A stretch of 64,000 nucleotides of DNA, taken from contig CM026395.1 in NCBI GenBank assembly GCA_014843695.1, positions 45,308,396-45,372,395 on the forward strand, written 5' to 3'. The notes beneath the pieces were generated by a model that worked only from the letters and a program-made list of their open reading frames with translations, had not been told where the DNA came from and did not search any database. This DNA is from Archivesica marissinica (Eukaryota; Mollusca; Bivalvia; Venerida; Vesicomyidae). A program made the position numbers and the translations under genes. Of the stretch, positions 10,893 through 22,177 are shown one piece after another (positions within the stretch are counted from its first letter, which is position 1; every line of letters begins with the position of its first letter).

Positions 10893-13423
10893 CTCAACCA
10901 TGAGTGTTATTAATAGCATTCCATGTTCATGAGTGCACTCTAATTCAACCATAAACGTAAACAAGTAATCGTAATATCGTAGGCTGGCATGTGTTTGTTT
11001 ATGATATATAAAAATGCTATTATACGCTGAATGGCGATAGAGAGTCACGTTTAGACGTCACTGAGGGATTGATTGGAGATGGTTTACGTTGACGATATTT
11101 CAAACTACAGTACCATGGCAACAATAAAACAAGCAGTGAGAATATAATGTATAATTCTACTCGCAGTGCTTCCAAAAATCGAACCAGCATATTTCATTTC
11201 GCTGATAAATCTCTTTGTTTCATCGAAAGAAGCATAAACTAGATATCGAATATCGCAAAGCCAACTGCTACTGTCTGTAAAATTAGGCGTTATGTTGTGA
11301 GCAATTTTGATATAGCAAACGGAAGAAATTTATGTGTCCCTTGGAGGCTGACATAATCAATTTTATATGTGGATAACTAAATGTCAACGTGTATACATTG
11401 CTACATGTAAGCTGCAACATCTTATGTCTTGAATTAAGGAATGCACCGATAGTCACTAGTTTCTATCGGGGTGTGAACTACATGTTCAAAGTGTGTGGAA
11501 GACGAATGCAATTAGATCATTGCATTGTGGAGCAGCGTAAACTGCAAGCCACGCCTTTAATATCAAAGAAACGCTGTCCAACACTGTGAATGCGCATACC
11601 CGTAACTCCCGAGTGCGCATGTCTCAGCTGCATATCATTAGTGAGGACATTCACACGAACATAGATACAAACAGGGCATATATTTTCTGTGTATTTGTCA
11701 TTTTCGTACATTTATGACATGTATTTTCTTGACAGGCAGGATATAATTGTTGTGTTTTTGGGAAATGATGACTTGAGAAGGCTTCAGACTAGATTATGTG
11801 TATAAAAGATGCGGTATTTAAAAAACCAGGCAATTTTAATCTGAATGCAATGTATATTGCTATATTTGGCGGAAGAATACTGTGGGCACATACAGTGACG
11901 TCATTCACATGTTAGCGGTGTCACTGTATTGATGTTTCCAATGCACTGCAATAGGTTGTGTGCCCATCAGACTGGAGCATGTCATAAGCTATTCAAGTCA
12001 AGTTCAAAATGAATCATAGAATGGTAGAAATATTAATTTAGAACATACACATGCTATTCAATAAACTAACACATAAATCAAAATAGAAGACGAGATGCGA
12101 CACAATGTCTTCCATCAGATGATTTCACTATAACAATAACTGACATATTGGAATGCAAACCAACAATACAATACAACAATGTTGACATTAAGATCTCCAG
12201 GGCCCGAAATTATTAAACTTTTCTCTAATCTCAAATTCGAGTTTATTTGATTGGTTGATTCTGAGATTTACTCTCAGCAGAATCAACCATAAGCTTGAGA
12301 CTGTGTTACAGTTCTGAGAAATGCTATATAATCTCGAGACCAGGTCTTTAAAATATTTGCAAGTCAATATGTAAAGTATGGATATAACAAGTGTTTAATG
12401 AACTGTTAAAATTAATAATGATCGTCATTCAATATTCTTATGTCGTGTTGTATTTGGATCAAATTGTGGATTGATTTATGCTGTTGTTTAAGCTACGTTA
12501 TACAACATTGTACATGTGTATTGAATGGTGTAGGTCTATGCACGTTCGTTATAATGATTGTGTACGAACATTTATGCTATAAAATTACTGATTTTAGAAG
12601 ATTCGAATGAGGATTAGTTCATAACTAATTAGGTCACCTTCTATAATACAGAAATCTATCTAACATGGGCAGATATATCATGGGCTAGGATAGTACTATA
12701 GGTATGTACTTGGTTTTATGTTTGATTTAGTTTTGGGAGGTTTAAAGTCTAGCTAGCTTTATAAATTTGTTTTAAGTCGCTGCCGCATAAATGCATTTGG
12801 GCGACTAAATTTTCTACGACGTTTAAATAAACTGACTGATCTATCTAGGTTCGTGTACAAACTAAATAGTGATTTTAACATATCTCAACTATTATAATCG
12901 AATGGCTAGAGGGCTATGTGGGCTGCAGTAATATATGTGTGTGTTCGAGCTTCATATCTCTCACTGTCACTCACACAAGCAACAGTCGGAGGTATACCGG
13001 GTGAATATATTATCCGGTGAATTTTCATTGTCTAAGATGCCTAAGATTGCATTTGCATAAATATATATACATGTATATATATATGATGACTATTTCTTCT
13101 ACGGTTGTGCGACGAAAATACATTGTGATATGTGCAGTGTTGTATTCTAATATAATGCTGTGATGGATATGCCACAAGAAAATGAAGTCCTGCACCCATA
13201 TCCATCCAACAGGAATACATCTTTAATGTCCACCAGACAACAACCCTGATCAAATCCTGCTTCGGCTATCTAATAGTGCGACCTGTGAACAATATTGCAC
13301 ACTTTGCATAAGTGTTACATATTGTGCCTTTAATCCACATTCATACTTGGTAAGAGAATAGAAGAAATAACAATAACAATTTAGAGAAAATAACAGAGAA
13401 CAATAAGAATGATACTGTATTAC
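10893..13423. other. calbindin intron, no further gene recognised
   Basis: Intron sequence between the exons at 9767-9850 and 13424-13480. A possible short dispersed element at about 12195-12350 starts AGGGCCCGAAATTATTAAAC and has AGATTT/AAATCT-type self-complementarity, but I could not define ends. The remainder shows nothing I recognise. Confidence 0.5.
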
Positions 13424-13480
13424 CTTTAGTTCGTCAGCTTCAATATACCCGCTATGGTCCGCGTCATATTCTCTCCAGAT
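13424..13480 (-). CDS. Cbp53E: calbindin-32-like EF-hand protein, internal exon (EF-hand 3)
   Basis: Role: encodes a calcium-binding EF-hand loop of the calbindin-32/calretinin family. Sequence: 57 bp, 19 codons, translation IWREYDADHSGYIEADELK. The loop DADHSGYIEADE has canonical ligands: D at 1, D at 3, S at 5, G at 6, I at 8, E at 9 and E at 12. The acceptor is CTATTTTAG before ATCTGG and the donor is AAG|GTAATA; both borders are phase 0. Fly calbindin-32 has IWREYDTDNSGYIEADELK here. Neighbours: the upstream exon is 40.2 kb away (53636-53722) across the satellite-filled intron, and the downstream exon is 9767-9850. The exon is too short for open-frame scans and was found by reading the minus strand. 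Confidence 0.95.
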
Positions 13481-13497
13481 CTAAAATAGAAGAAGAA

Positions 13498-13700
13498 TCA
13501 CGTTTTATTTCATACGTGTATTTATCGTCGCCCCCACCTGGTTAGTCAGGGCGATGCCTCCAGACGTATATTAGTCATTGTACTTTTTGGGAAGATAGTG
13601 ACAAGATACAGAAAACGCTCCAATTCCAGAAGTATCCATGACCTGTGTGTAGCACCGACACATGGGACCTTTGTTTATAATGGCGAGGGTTGTATCGCCT
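13498..13700 (+). repeat. interspersed repeat family R1, diverged copy
   Basis: Aligns with the outer repeat at 48003-49372: TTTATCGTCGCCCCCACC, GGCGATGCCTCCAGA, TAGTCATTGTACTTT, GTGTGTAGCACCGACACATG, GGGACCTTTGTTTA. It begins about 20 bp upstream (on minus) of the exon at 13424-13480, so it abuts the splice-acceptor region. Confidence 0.65.
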
Positions 13701-14777
13701 ATAGATAACATGTACACGAAGCATACAGGAAAAAGAAGATAACACTTATAAGAAGCTTTCAATACTAGCCAATCATTTTATTCTGGTAAGCTCAATTTTC
13801 ACATAAACTCTAAATTACACATCACCGCCTGGAAGGGTTTTCGAAATACCATTGATCACAACTTACAGACGCTCTATCAAACAATACCATTTATCAAGCG
13901 CTCCTTTTATTCGACATAGTCGGCACGACTACCGAAGCTTATCATTTGTCTAAAGGTGATGCAATTCAGTATTTTCGCTCTACGTAAGTTAATGTTTGCT
14001 GGCAATAGTTTGCTGCAAATGCTGCACTATATATTGAGGACCGTTTATTTGTACAGAATTTATTTTGCATAAAGTGGAAATGTATGTACACGCTCTGAAG
14101 TGCTGACTGGGAGATATCTTTTTATCTATGATTGATGACGGGTCATTGTTGGCTATAAACCATGTTTTTCTTGAACCTTTATGCTTTGTCATGTTGAGCA
14201 TGTGTGAGATATATTATGTTCATGACAGTAAATCTTAAATTATAGACGAGTTCTGTCAAAATAAGTGGATGCAATTAGGATAGTATTGTTTTCGGATATT
14301 TCATTATATTTGTTTGGCAATGTTTATGCATAGCTTGCTAATTTTACAGTCCTGTTTATATCCTATGTAATTCATGGGGTTTGTATGTCATTTATATAAA
14401 CATATGCATATTGTATTTAGTTTTAAACATTATTTATTTACAATGTTGCGAAACAAGCTTTAACAACTTATATTAATAACTCTCGTTGGCGCGGATGCAA
14501 GCGTATATGCGGAGAATACCCACCTGTCCGACCTGGCGACAACCGTACCATCTCACATACTTCCCGGTCCGATTATTGTACATTGTATTTCTTATGGAGT
14601 TTTGCTTTTGTATACTTTCAGATGATGATGGTAATGAACTTAGACCGGTATCATTAAACTATTCTAATTTCGTCCTTTGTTAAGAACTTTTAAAACATCC
14701 GGACACAACGTCACTCGATTTAAAAGTAATGATGTCAAATGATTCGGAATAGGAATGTAAAGCTTACTCGCACCTGG
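13701..14777. other. no gene recognised
   Basis: Intron sequence. A short piece near 14443-14495 (TTGCGAAACAAGCTTTAACA) resembles the tail part of the SINE-like copies at 9553 and 58205. The open frames at 13989-14201 and 14486-14683 show no family resemblance. Confidence 0.45.
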
Positions 14778-15170
14778 TTCATGTATCCGTGATGTCGGCA
14801 ATTAAATTAAAAAGTCTACAAGGAAAGTACTAAGCTAAGAAAAACTCGTTTTCATCATTCTCTCTGACTGTGTACACCCCTCGCAGGGATGTAGTCACAA
14901 TCCTCCTATAATTTCCAGTTCAGTAATTAATTATTGGCTTTCCCCGTTGACAGGTAGTGTATATTTCATAATTTATATGATATATATCATATTATTTAAC
15001 TTATGACACAAGCACTACCTATCAACGGGGAACTGAACTAGACATTACAGAAGGATTCTATCTATATCCCCGCGAGGTGTTTGGCATGTAGGAACATATA
15101 TATAATGTCGACAACGATTGTGCTTTCTTGTAGACGTTAATTATTTATGCAGAAATCACGGATACATGGA
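14778..15170. mobile_element. fold-back (hairpin) inverted-repeat element
   Basis: Two arms of roughly 180 bp face each other. Outer ends: TTCATGTATCCGTGAT at 14778 and its complement ending near 15170. Further paired blocks are AGTCTACAAGGAAAG-like, CCTCGCAGGGAT-like and CAGTTCAG. The inner ends are CCCCGTTGACAGGTAGTG (14943-14960) and the complement of CCCCGTTGATAGGTAGTG (15013-15030). The centre is a perfect 18-bp palindrome, ATATGATATATATCATAT (14975-14992). The arms show substitutions and small indels, so it is old. No transposase. It is best described as a MITE or fold-back element. Confidence 0.75.
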
Positions 15171-15627
15171 TTGAAATAAACATATAACAAATAAACACCG
15201 AGAATTAATTTAAAAGCTCTTGATAAATTGTATTATTTCTGTCTGTAATTTGGTGATCAATCCAATGGGCGAACAAGTTAATTGCGGTGATATTGTGTAA
15301 TTTATAAACTGTGGTAAATGGTTGTTCCACGAACACTTATTTGTGATATATTAAATGTGTACACTTTATTGTTAAGCTTTATGTTCATTTTCGTGTATAT
15401 TGTGTTAACATATGTCTCGTACATGTTATCTGTATCTGATCAGGGTTTCCGCAATGATCAGAGAGGGGGATCATACTATAGCGATCCCTGGATTCACGGA
15501 CTAGCTGTGACATTCAAATGAATAAAAACTGAATAAAGCTATACTTGGTTGTTCGGTGAAATAATGCTAAACACATAAAGGGAACAAATGCATGCTATAT
15601 AATTAATTAGGATGGTACAATCAAGCC
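15171..15627. other. no gene recognised
   Basis: Short unassigned intron segment between the fold-back element and the 14-bp array. An imperfect GATC-rich inverted motif near 15438-15490 is the only structure noticed. Confidence 0.4.
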
Positions 15628-18600
15628 ATCGATGAAAAAGTCAGAAATGAGAAACAACGACAAGCCAGCAATGAAAAACCAGCAATTTCAACCAGCAATT
15701 AGAAGCTAGTAATGACAAGCCAGCAATGACACATCACAAATGAGGAACCAGAACCGAGAACTAATGACAAGCCAGCAATAACAAACCAGCAATAACCAGC
15801 AATAACAAACCAGCAATGACACACCAGCAATGATAAACCAGCAATGACAATCCAGCAATGACGAACCAGCAATGACGAACCAGCAATGACAAGCCAACTA
15901 TGACAAGCCAACAATGACAAGCCAGCAATGACAAGCCTGCAATGACAAACTAGCAATAACAAGCCAGCAATGACAAACCAGCAATGACAAACTAGCAATG
16001 AAAAACCAGCACTGACAAGCCTACAATGACAAGCCAGCAATTACAAGCCAGCAATGACAAGCCTACAATGACAAGCCTACAATGACAAGCGTGCAATGAC
16101 AAGCCAGCAATGACAAGCCAACAATGACAAGCCTACAATGACAAGCCAGCGATGACAAGCCAACAATGACAAGCCTACACTTACAAGCCAGCAATGACAA
16201 GCCAGCAATGAAAAACCAGCAATGACACGACTACAACGACAAGCCTACAATGACAAGCCTGCAATGACAAGCCTGCAATGACACGCCTACAATGACAAGC
16301 TTACAATGACAAGCATACAATGACAAGCCTGCAATGACAAGCCAGCAATGACAAGCTTGCAATGACAAGCCTACAATGACAAGCCAGCAATGACAAGTCT
16401 ACAATGACAAGCCTACAATGACAAACCAGCAATGATAAGCCTACAATGACAAGCCTGCAATGACAAGCCTACAATGACAAACCTGCAATGACAAGCCTAC
16501 AATGACAAGCCTACAATGACAAACCAGCAATGGTAAGCCTACAATGACAAACTAGCACTGACAAGCCTGCAATGACAAGCCTACAATGACAAGCCTGCAA
16601 TGACAAGCCAGTAATGACAAGCCTGCAATGACAAGCCAGCAATGACAAGTCTACAATGACAAGCCTACAATGACAAACCAGCAATGACAAGCCTGGAATG
16701 ACAAGCCTACAATGACAAGCCTACAATGACAAGCCTACAATGACAAGCCTACAATGACAAGCCTACCCTACAATGACAAGCCTACAATGATAAGCCTACA
16801 ATGCCAAGCCTACAATGACAAGCCTACAATGACAAGCCAGCAATGACAAGCCTGCAATGACAAGCGTGCAATGACAAGCCAGCAATGACAAGCCTACAAT
16901 GACAAGCCAGCAATGACAAGCCATCAATGACAAGCCAGCAATGACAAGCCAGCAATGACAAGCCAGCAATGACAAGCCTGCAATGACAAGCTAGCAATGC
17001 TAAACCAGCAATAACCAGCTGGCATTGACAAACCTGCAATATCCAGCCAGCAATAACCAGCTGACGATGACAAGCCAGCAATGATAATCCAGCAATAACC
17101 AACTGACAATGACAAGCCTGCAATGACCAGCCAGCAATAACCAGCCAGCAATGACCAGCCAGCAATGACAAGCCAGCAATGACAAGCCTGCAGTGACTAA
17201 CCAGCAATAACCAGCTGACAATGACCAGCCTGCAATGACAAGCCAGCAATGACAAACTAGCAAGAACCAGCTGGCAATGACCAGCCAGCAATGCCAAACC
17301 AGCAATAACCAGCCAGCAATGATAAACCAGCAATACCCAACTGGCAATGACAAGCCTGTAATGACCAGCCAGCAATGACAAGCCAGCAATGCCAAACCAG
17401 CAATAACAAGCTGACAATGACACACCTGCCATATCCAGCCAGCAATAACCAGCCAGCAATGACAAACCAGCAATAACAAGCTGGCAATGACAAGCCTGCA
17501 ATGTCCAGCCAGCAATAACCAGCCATCAATGACCAGCCAGCAATACCAAACCAGCAATAACCAGCTGGCAATGACAAACCAGCAGTGACAAGCGCCAGTA
17601 ATGACAAACCAGCAATGATAAGCTAGCAATGGCAAGCCAGCAATGGCAAGCCAGCAATGACAAACCAGCAATGACAAGCGTGCAATGATAGACCAGTAAT
17701 GACAAGCCAGCAATGACAAACCAGCAATGACAAGCCAGCAATGGCAAGCCAGCAATGACAAACCAGCAATGACAAGCGTGTAATGATAGACCAGTAATGA
17801 CAAGCCAGCAATGACAAGCCAGCAATGACAAGCCTGCATTGACAAGCCAGCAATGACAAACCAGCAATAACCAGCCAACAATAACAAACCAGCAATGACA
17901 CGCCAGCAATGACAAACTAGCAATGACCAGCCAACAATGACAAACCATCAATGACAAGCCAGCAATGACAAGCCATGAATGACAAGCCAGCAATGACAAA
18001 CCAGCAATGACAAGCAAGCAATGACCAACCAGTGTTGTAAAACCAGAAATATCCAGACAGCACTGACTAGCCTACAATAACTAACCAGCAATGACAAACC
18101 AGCAATAACCAGCTGGCAATGACCAGCCAGCAATACCAAACAAGCAATAACCAGCTGGCAATGACAAACCAGCAATAACCAGCTGGCAATGACCAGCCTG
18201 CAATGACCAGACAGCAATGACCAGCCAGCAATGACAAACCAGCAATAACCAGCTGGCAATGACCAGCCTGCAATGACCAGACAGCAATGACCAGCCAGCA
18301 ATGACAAACCAGCAATAACAAGCTGGCAATGACAAGCCTGCAATGTCCAGCCAGCAATAACCAGCCAGCAATGGCCAGTCAGCAATGCCAAACCAGCAAT
18401 AACCAGCTGGCAATGACAAGCCAGCAATGAAAAGCGCCAGTAATGACAAGCCAGCAATGACAAGCCAGCAATGACAAATCAGCAATAACCAGCTGGCAAT
18501 GACAAACCAGCAGTGACAAGCGCCAGTAATGACAAACCAGCAGTGACAAGCCAAAAATGGCAAGCCAGCAATGACAAACCAGCAATGACAAACCAGCAAT

Positions 18601-19984
18601 GACAAACCAGTAGTGACAAGCGCCAGTAATGACAAATCAGCAATGACACACCAGCAATGACAAGCGCCAGTAATGACAAGCGCCAGTAATGACAAACCAG
18701 CAATGACAAGCCAACAATGACAAACCATCAGTGACAAGCGCCAGTAATGACAAACCAGCAATGACACACCAGCAATGACAAGCGCCAGTAATGACAAACC
18801 AGCAATGACAAGCCAACAATGACAAACCAGCAGTGACAAGCGCCAGTAATGACACACCAGCAATGACACACCAGCAATAACAAGCGCCAGTAATGACAAA
18901 CCAGCAATGACAAGCCAACAATGACAAACCAGCAGTGACAAGCGCCAGTAATGACAAACCAGCAATGACAAGCCAGCAATGGCAAGCCAGCAATGACAAA
19001 CCAGCAATGACAAGCCAGCAATGGCAAGCCAGCAATGACAAACCAGCAATGACAAACCAGCAATGGCAAGCGCCAGTAATGACAAACCAGCAATGACAAG
19101 CCAGCAATGGCAAGCCAGTAATGACAAACCAGCAGTGACAAGCGTGCAATGATAGACCAGCAATGACAAGTCAACAATGACAAACCATCAATTACAAGCC
19201 AGCAATGTCAAGCCAGCAATGATAAGCCAGCAATGACAAACTAGCAATGACAACCAGCAATGACACACCAGCAATGACAAGCCAGCAATGGCAAGCCAGC
19301 AATGGCAAGCCAGCAATGGCAAGCCAGTAATGACAAACCAGCAGTGACAAGCCAGCAATGGCAAGCCAGTAATGACAAACCAGCAGTGACAAGCCAGCAA
19401 TGTCAAGCCAGCAATGATAAGCCAGCAATGACAAACTAGCAATGACAAGCAAGCAATGGCACACCAGCAATGACAAACCAGCAATGACAAGCCAGCAATG
19501 ACAAACCTGCAATGACAAGCAAGTAATGACACACCAGCAATGACAAACCAGCAATGACAAACCAGCAATGACAAACCAGCAATGACAAGCAAGCAATGAC
19601 ACACCAGCAATGACAAACCAGCAATGACAAACCAGCAATGACAAGCCAGCAATGACAAACCTGCAATGACAAGCAAGTAATGACCTACCAGGAATGTAAC
19701 ACCAGAACTATCCAGCCAGCAATGACTAGCCTACAATGACTAACCAGCAATGACAAACCAGCAATAACAAACCAGCAATAACCAACCAGCAATGACCAGC
19801 CAGCAATGCCAAACCAGCAATAACGAGCTGGCAATGACCAGCCAGCAATACCAAACAAGCAATAACCAGCTGGCAATGACCAGCCAGCAATGCCAAACAA
19901 GCAATAACCAGCCAGCAATGATCAAACAGCAATAACCAGCCAGGGATGAATAACTAGCAATGACAAGTCAGCAACGACAATGAC
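15628..19984. repeat. 14-bp minisatellite array, about 310 copies
   Basis: The base unit is AATGACAAGCCAGC, repeated for about 4.36 kb with few length changes. Variants cluster in blocks: AATGACAAGCCTAC dominates 16020-16820, AATAACCAGCTGGC-type units are common at 17000-17560 and 18060-18410, and AGCGCCAGTAATGAC blocks recur at 18430-19090. The complement of the unit has no stop in any phase, and 14 is not a multiple of 3. All three minus frames therefore stay open and give a spurious 14-residue periodic peptide (up to about 360 residues). No start context, introns or codon bias supports coding. Confidence 0.95.
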
Positions 19985-20009
19985 CTGGGTAGAAACATCA
20001 ATATTCCGA

Positions 20010-20146
20010 AAGCCAGCTGCTCAGCCCACTCAATTGAAATAATTCAACACACCCAGTAGGATTGGAATTTACATTGGTGAGGGGCAAGTGACTTAAAATC
20101 AACTATCATAACCACTCAGCGACGAACCCACCCTGTCCCAGGGATA
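20010..20146 (-). mobile_element. tRNA-derived SINE-like element, partial
   Basis: On minus: CGCTGAGTGGTTATGATAG (box A-like), TTGATTTTAAGTCACTTGCC, then AATTCCAATCCTACTGGG (box B-like). Related to the copies at 810-1015 and 9985-10140. It lies directly beside the end of the 14-bp array. Confidence 0.55.
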
Positions 20147-20870
20147 AAATAGTTAAGCTTGAAGTACCATTCTATTAATACAATGGTGATTATGTTCGTT
20201 CCCGGAGGTACAGTAAATTAATTATCCATGACTGAAAAACCAACTCTGCATCAAGTCTCACGGGAAGCTAGTCCTTCCAGTTGTGAAACACAAGCATTAG
20301 ATGAGTAGTTCGACGAGAACAATATACGTGATACATTACGCCTCCACCACTATTTTGCTCTTTTCCAGCTGGATTTCAAATGTAGAATAAATATTTAATC
20401 AAGCGGTAATATTCCAAGTACTGTGAGTACAAAGGACATCTCTTCGTAGCAGCACTAATGGAGTGTAATAATGTTAAGGGCATAAACATTCTGTGATACA
20501 ATGTAGTTGTGGAAATCTCCATTCGTAATGGTGAACTCATTCACATATATATACGTGTACTAGATAACTCAGTAACTTGTCAGAGACACAATAAAGCTGG
20601 CTAACTTGGAAAGCATTTAGTAACTGAAAGCAGAACACGATGAAAAAGTAAAATTGACGTTTATCATGTGGAAGGATTAGTGTTTTCTTTTATGCTTTCC
20701 AATGAATGATAGAGTTTTCTCAGGGAAACAAACCTCCATCTCCCACTGTTTCCAAACAGTGAAAGCTGGTATTTTCTCTGTCACTGGTTGCGTTTCGTAT
20801 TCCTGCGTTAGCTGTACTTTTGTAATTTAGCAATTTGCTGACTATCATGAGCAGTTAATTACAAAGTAAT
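20147..20870. other. no gene recognised
   Basis: Intron sequence. A short inverted word, CCACTGTTTCCAAACAGTG, lies near 20743-20761. Nothing else supported. Confidence 0.4.
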
Positions 20871-21115
20871 GTATTCTAATGAATTTGTTTTGTCTGTAGT
20901 TGTTAATTTGACAGCAAACAGAAACTAACTTGAAAATTATACAGGAACTATTTCTTATTACGGAACTATTTCTTATTACGGAACTATTTCTTATTACGGA
21001 ACTATTTCTTATTACGGACGTTCGCACTAACATAAGTGGTTGTGCGGTTGTGGAATGTAGTACAATGAGGTTCTCGACAGGGGAAGCTAAAATGAATTAA
21101 ATTTGATAACAACTA
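20871..21115 (-). repeat. interspersed repeat, inverted copy of 357-560
   Basis: The reverse complement matches 357-560 in several collinear blocks (TTAATTCATTTTA, CACAACCGCACAACCAC, AAGTTAGTTTCTGTTTGCTG, CAGACAAAA). It differs by an internal expansion of an 18-bp unit. Confidence 0.6.
20943..21018 (+). repeat. 18-bp tandem repeat, about 4 copies
   Basis: The unit GGAACTATTTCTTATTAC is repeated nearly perfectly. It is an expansion within the dispersed repeat; the homologous site near 470 has a single degenerate A-rich stretch. Confidence 0.9.
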
Positions 21116-21224
21116 TTATATTAGCCCAAATCATTGGACATCATAAAAGAAAATGAAGAATTGTGTTCATTAGTGTAAGATAGGATTTTATTTCATCGAA
21201 TGATCACCGAAATTTGTATTTCCA

Positions 21225-21688
21225 CTCGAGTAGCGTTACAAATATCCTCTATTTACTGGACACTTGAGTGGCGTTACAAATATCCTCTATTTACTGGACA
21301 CTCTAGTAGCGTTACAAATATCCTCTATTTACTGGACACTTGAGTGGCGTTACAAATATCCTCTATTTACTGGACACTCGAGTAGCGTTACAAATATCCT
21401 CTATTTACTGGACACTCTAGTAGCGTTACAAATATCCTCTATTTACTGGACACTCGAGTGGCGTTACAAATATCCTCTATTTACTGGACACTCGAGTGGC
21501 GTTACAAATATCCTCTATTTACTGGACACTCGAGTGGCGTTACAAATATCCTCTATTTACTGGACACTCGAGTAGCGTTACACATATCCTCTATTTACTG
21601 GACACTCTAGTAGCGTTACAAATATCCTCTATTTACTGGACACTCGAGTGGCGTTACAACTATCCTCTATTTACTGGACACTCGAGTG
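21225..21688 (+). repeat. 38-bp minisatellite, about 12 copies
   Basis: Each unit contains GCGTTACAAATATCCTC and TATTTACTGGACACT followed by CGAG, TAG or TTGAG variants. Copies are almost identical, so the array is young. All forward frames are open, giving a 38-residue periodic peptide that is an artefact. Confidence 0.95.
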
Positions 21689-21902
21689 AATCGATTTTGG
21701 AAAGTGCTTGACATACTCTCCGTTTCCGGTCTTTATACAGTGCAATATCATTACAAAGTCAGTATGTTGTGGTGGTGAAGACCACAACATTTTCTGGTCA
21801 GATACCAAGACTAAATTATCCAACCTCCTCAAGGGACTAACTACTTTCTCACATATCATCATTTGATCACTTGTCCCTGAATGGAAGCGAACAATAGCAG
21901 TG

Positions 21903-22040
21903 GAATGGGAGTTGAAACAACGGCATATGCTAGACCACTCGACAACACAAAACTGAAAGGTGCACCTGCAAGAATGAGAGTTCCAACAATGGCATGCTAG
22001 ATTACTCGACAACGTAAAATTGGAAGGTGCACACAATGTC
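21903..22040 (+). repeat. imperfect 69-bp tandem duplication
   Basis: Two consecutive copies share GAATGRGAGTT, CAACARTGGCAT, ACTCGACAAC and GGAAGGTGCAC-like blocks, with about 80% identity by eye. Confidence 0.7.
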
Positions 22041-22177
22041 ATGTAAAACATATTCGAAAATAACCAATATCATAAATCGGTAATATCATAAACCTTGTCA
22101 TAAATAGGTTGGGCTTGTATATGTGTAGGCACTATTAGGAAGAGGGGTCTGGAGTTATATCCCCCAGGATATTTGGA

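Noticed and set aside
15699..19932. Long minus-strand open frames with LVIAGLSLLACHCW-like repeats
   Set aside because: They follow from a 14-bp unit without stops on that strand; all three frames are open at once and overlap, with no start context or splice structure.
21264..21711. 103- and 71-codon plus frames
   Set aside because: Translations of the 38-bp minisatellite; every forward frame is open.
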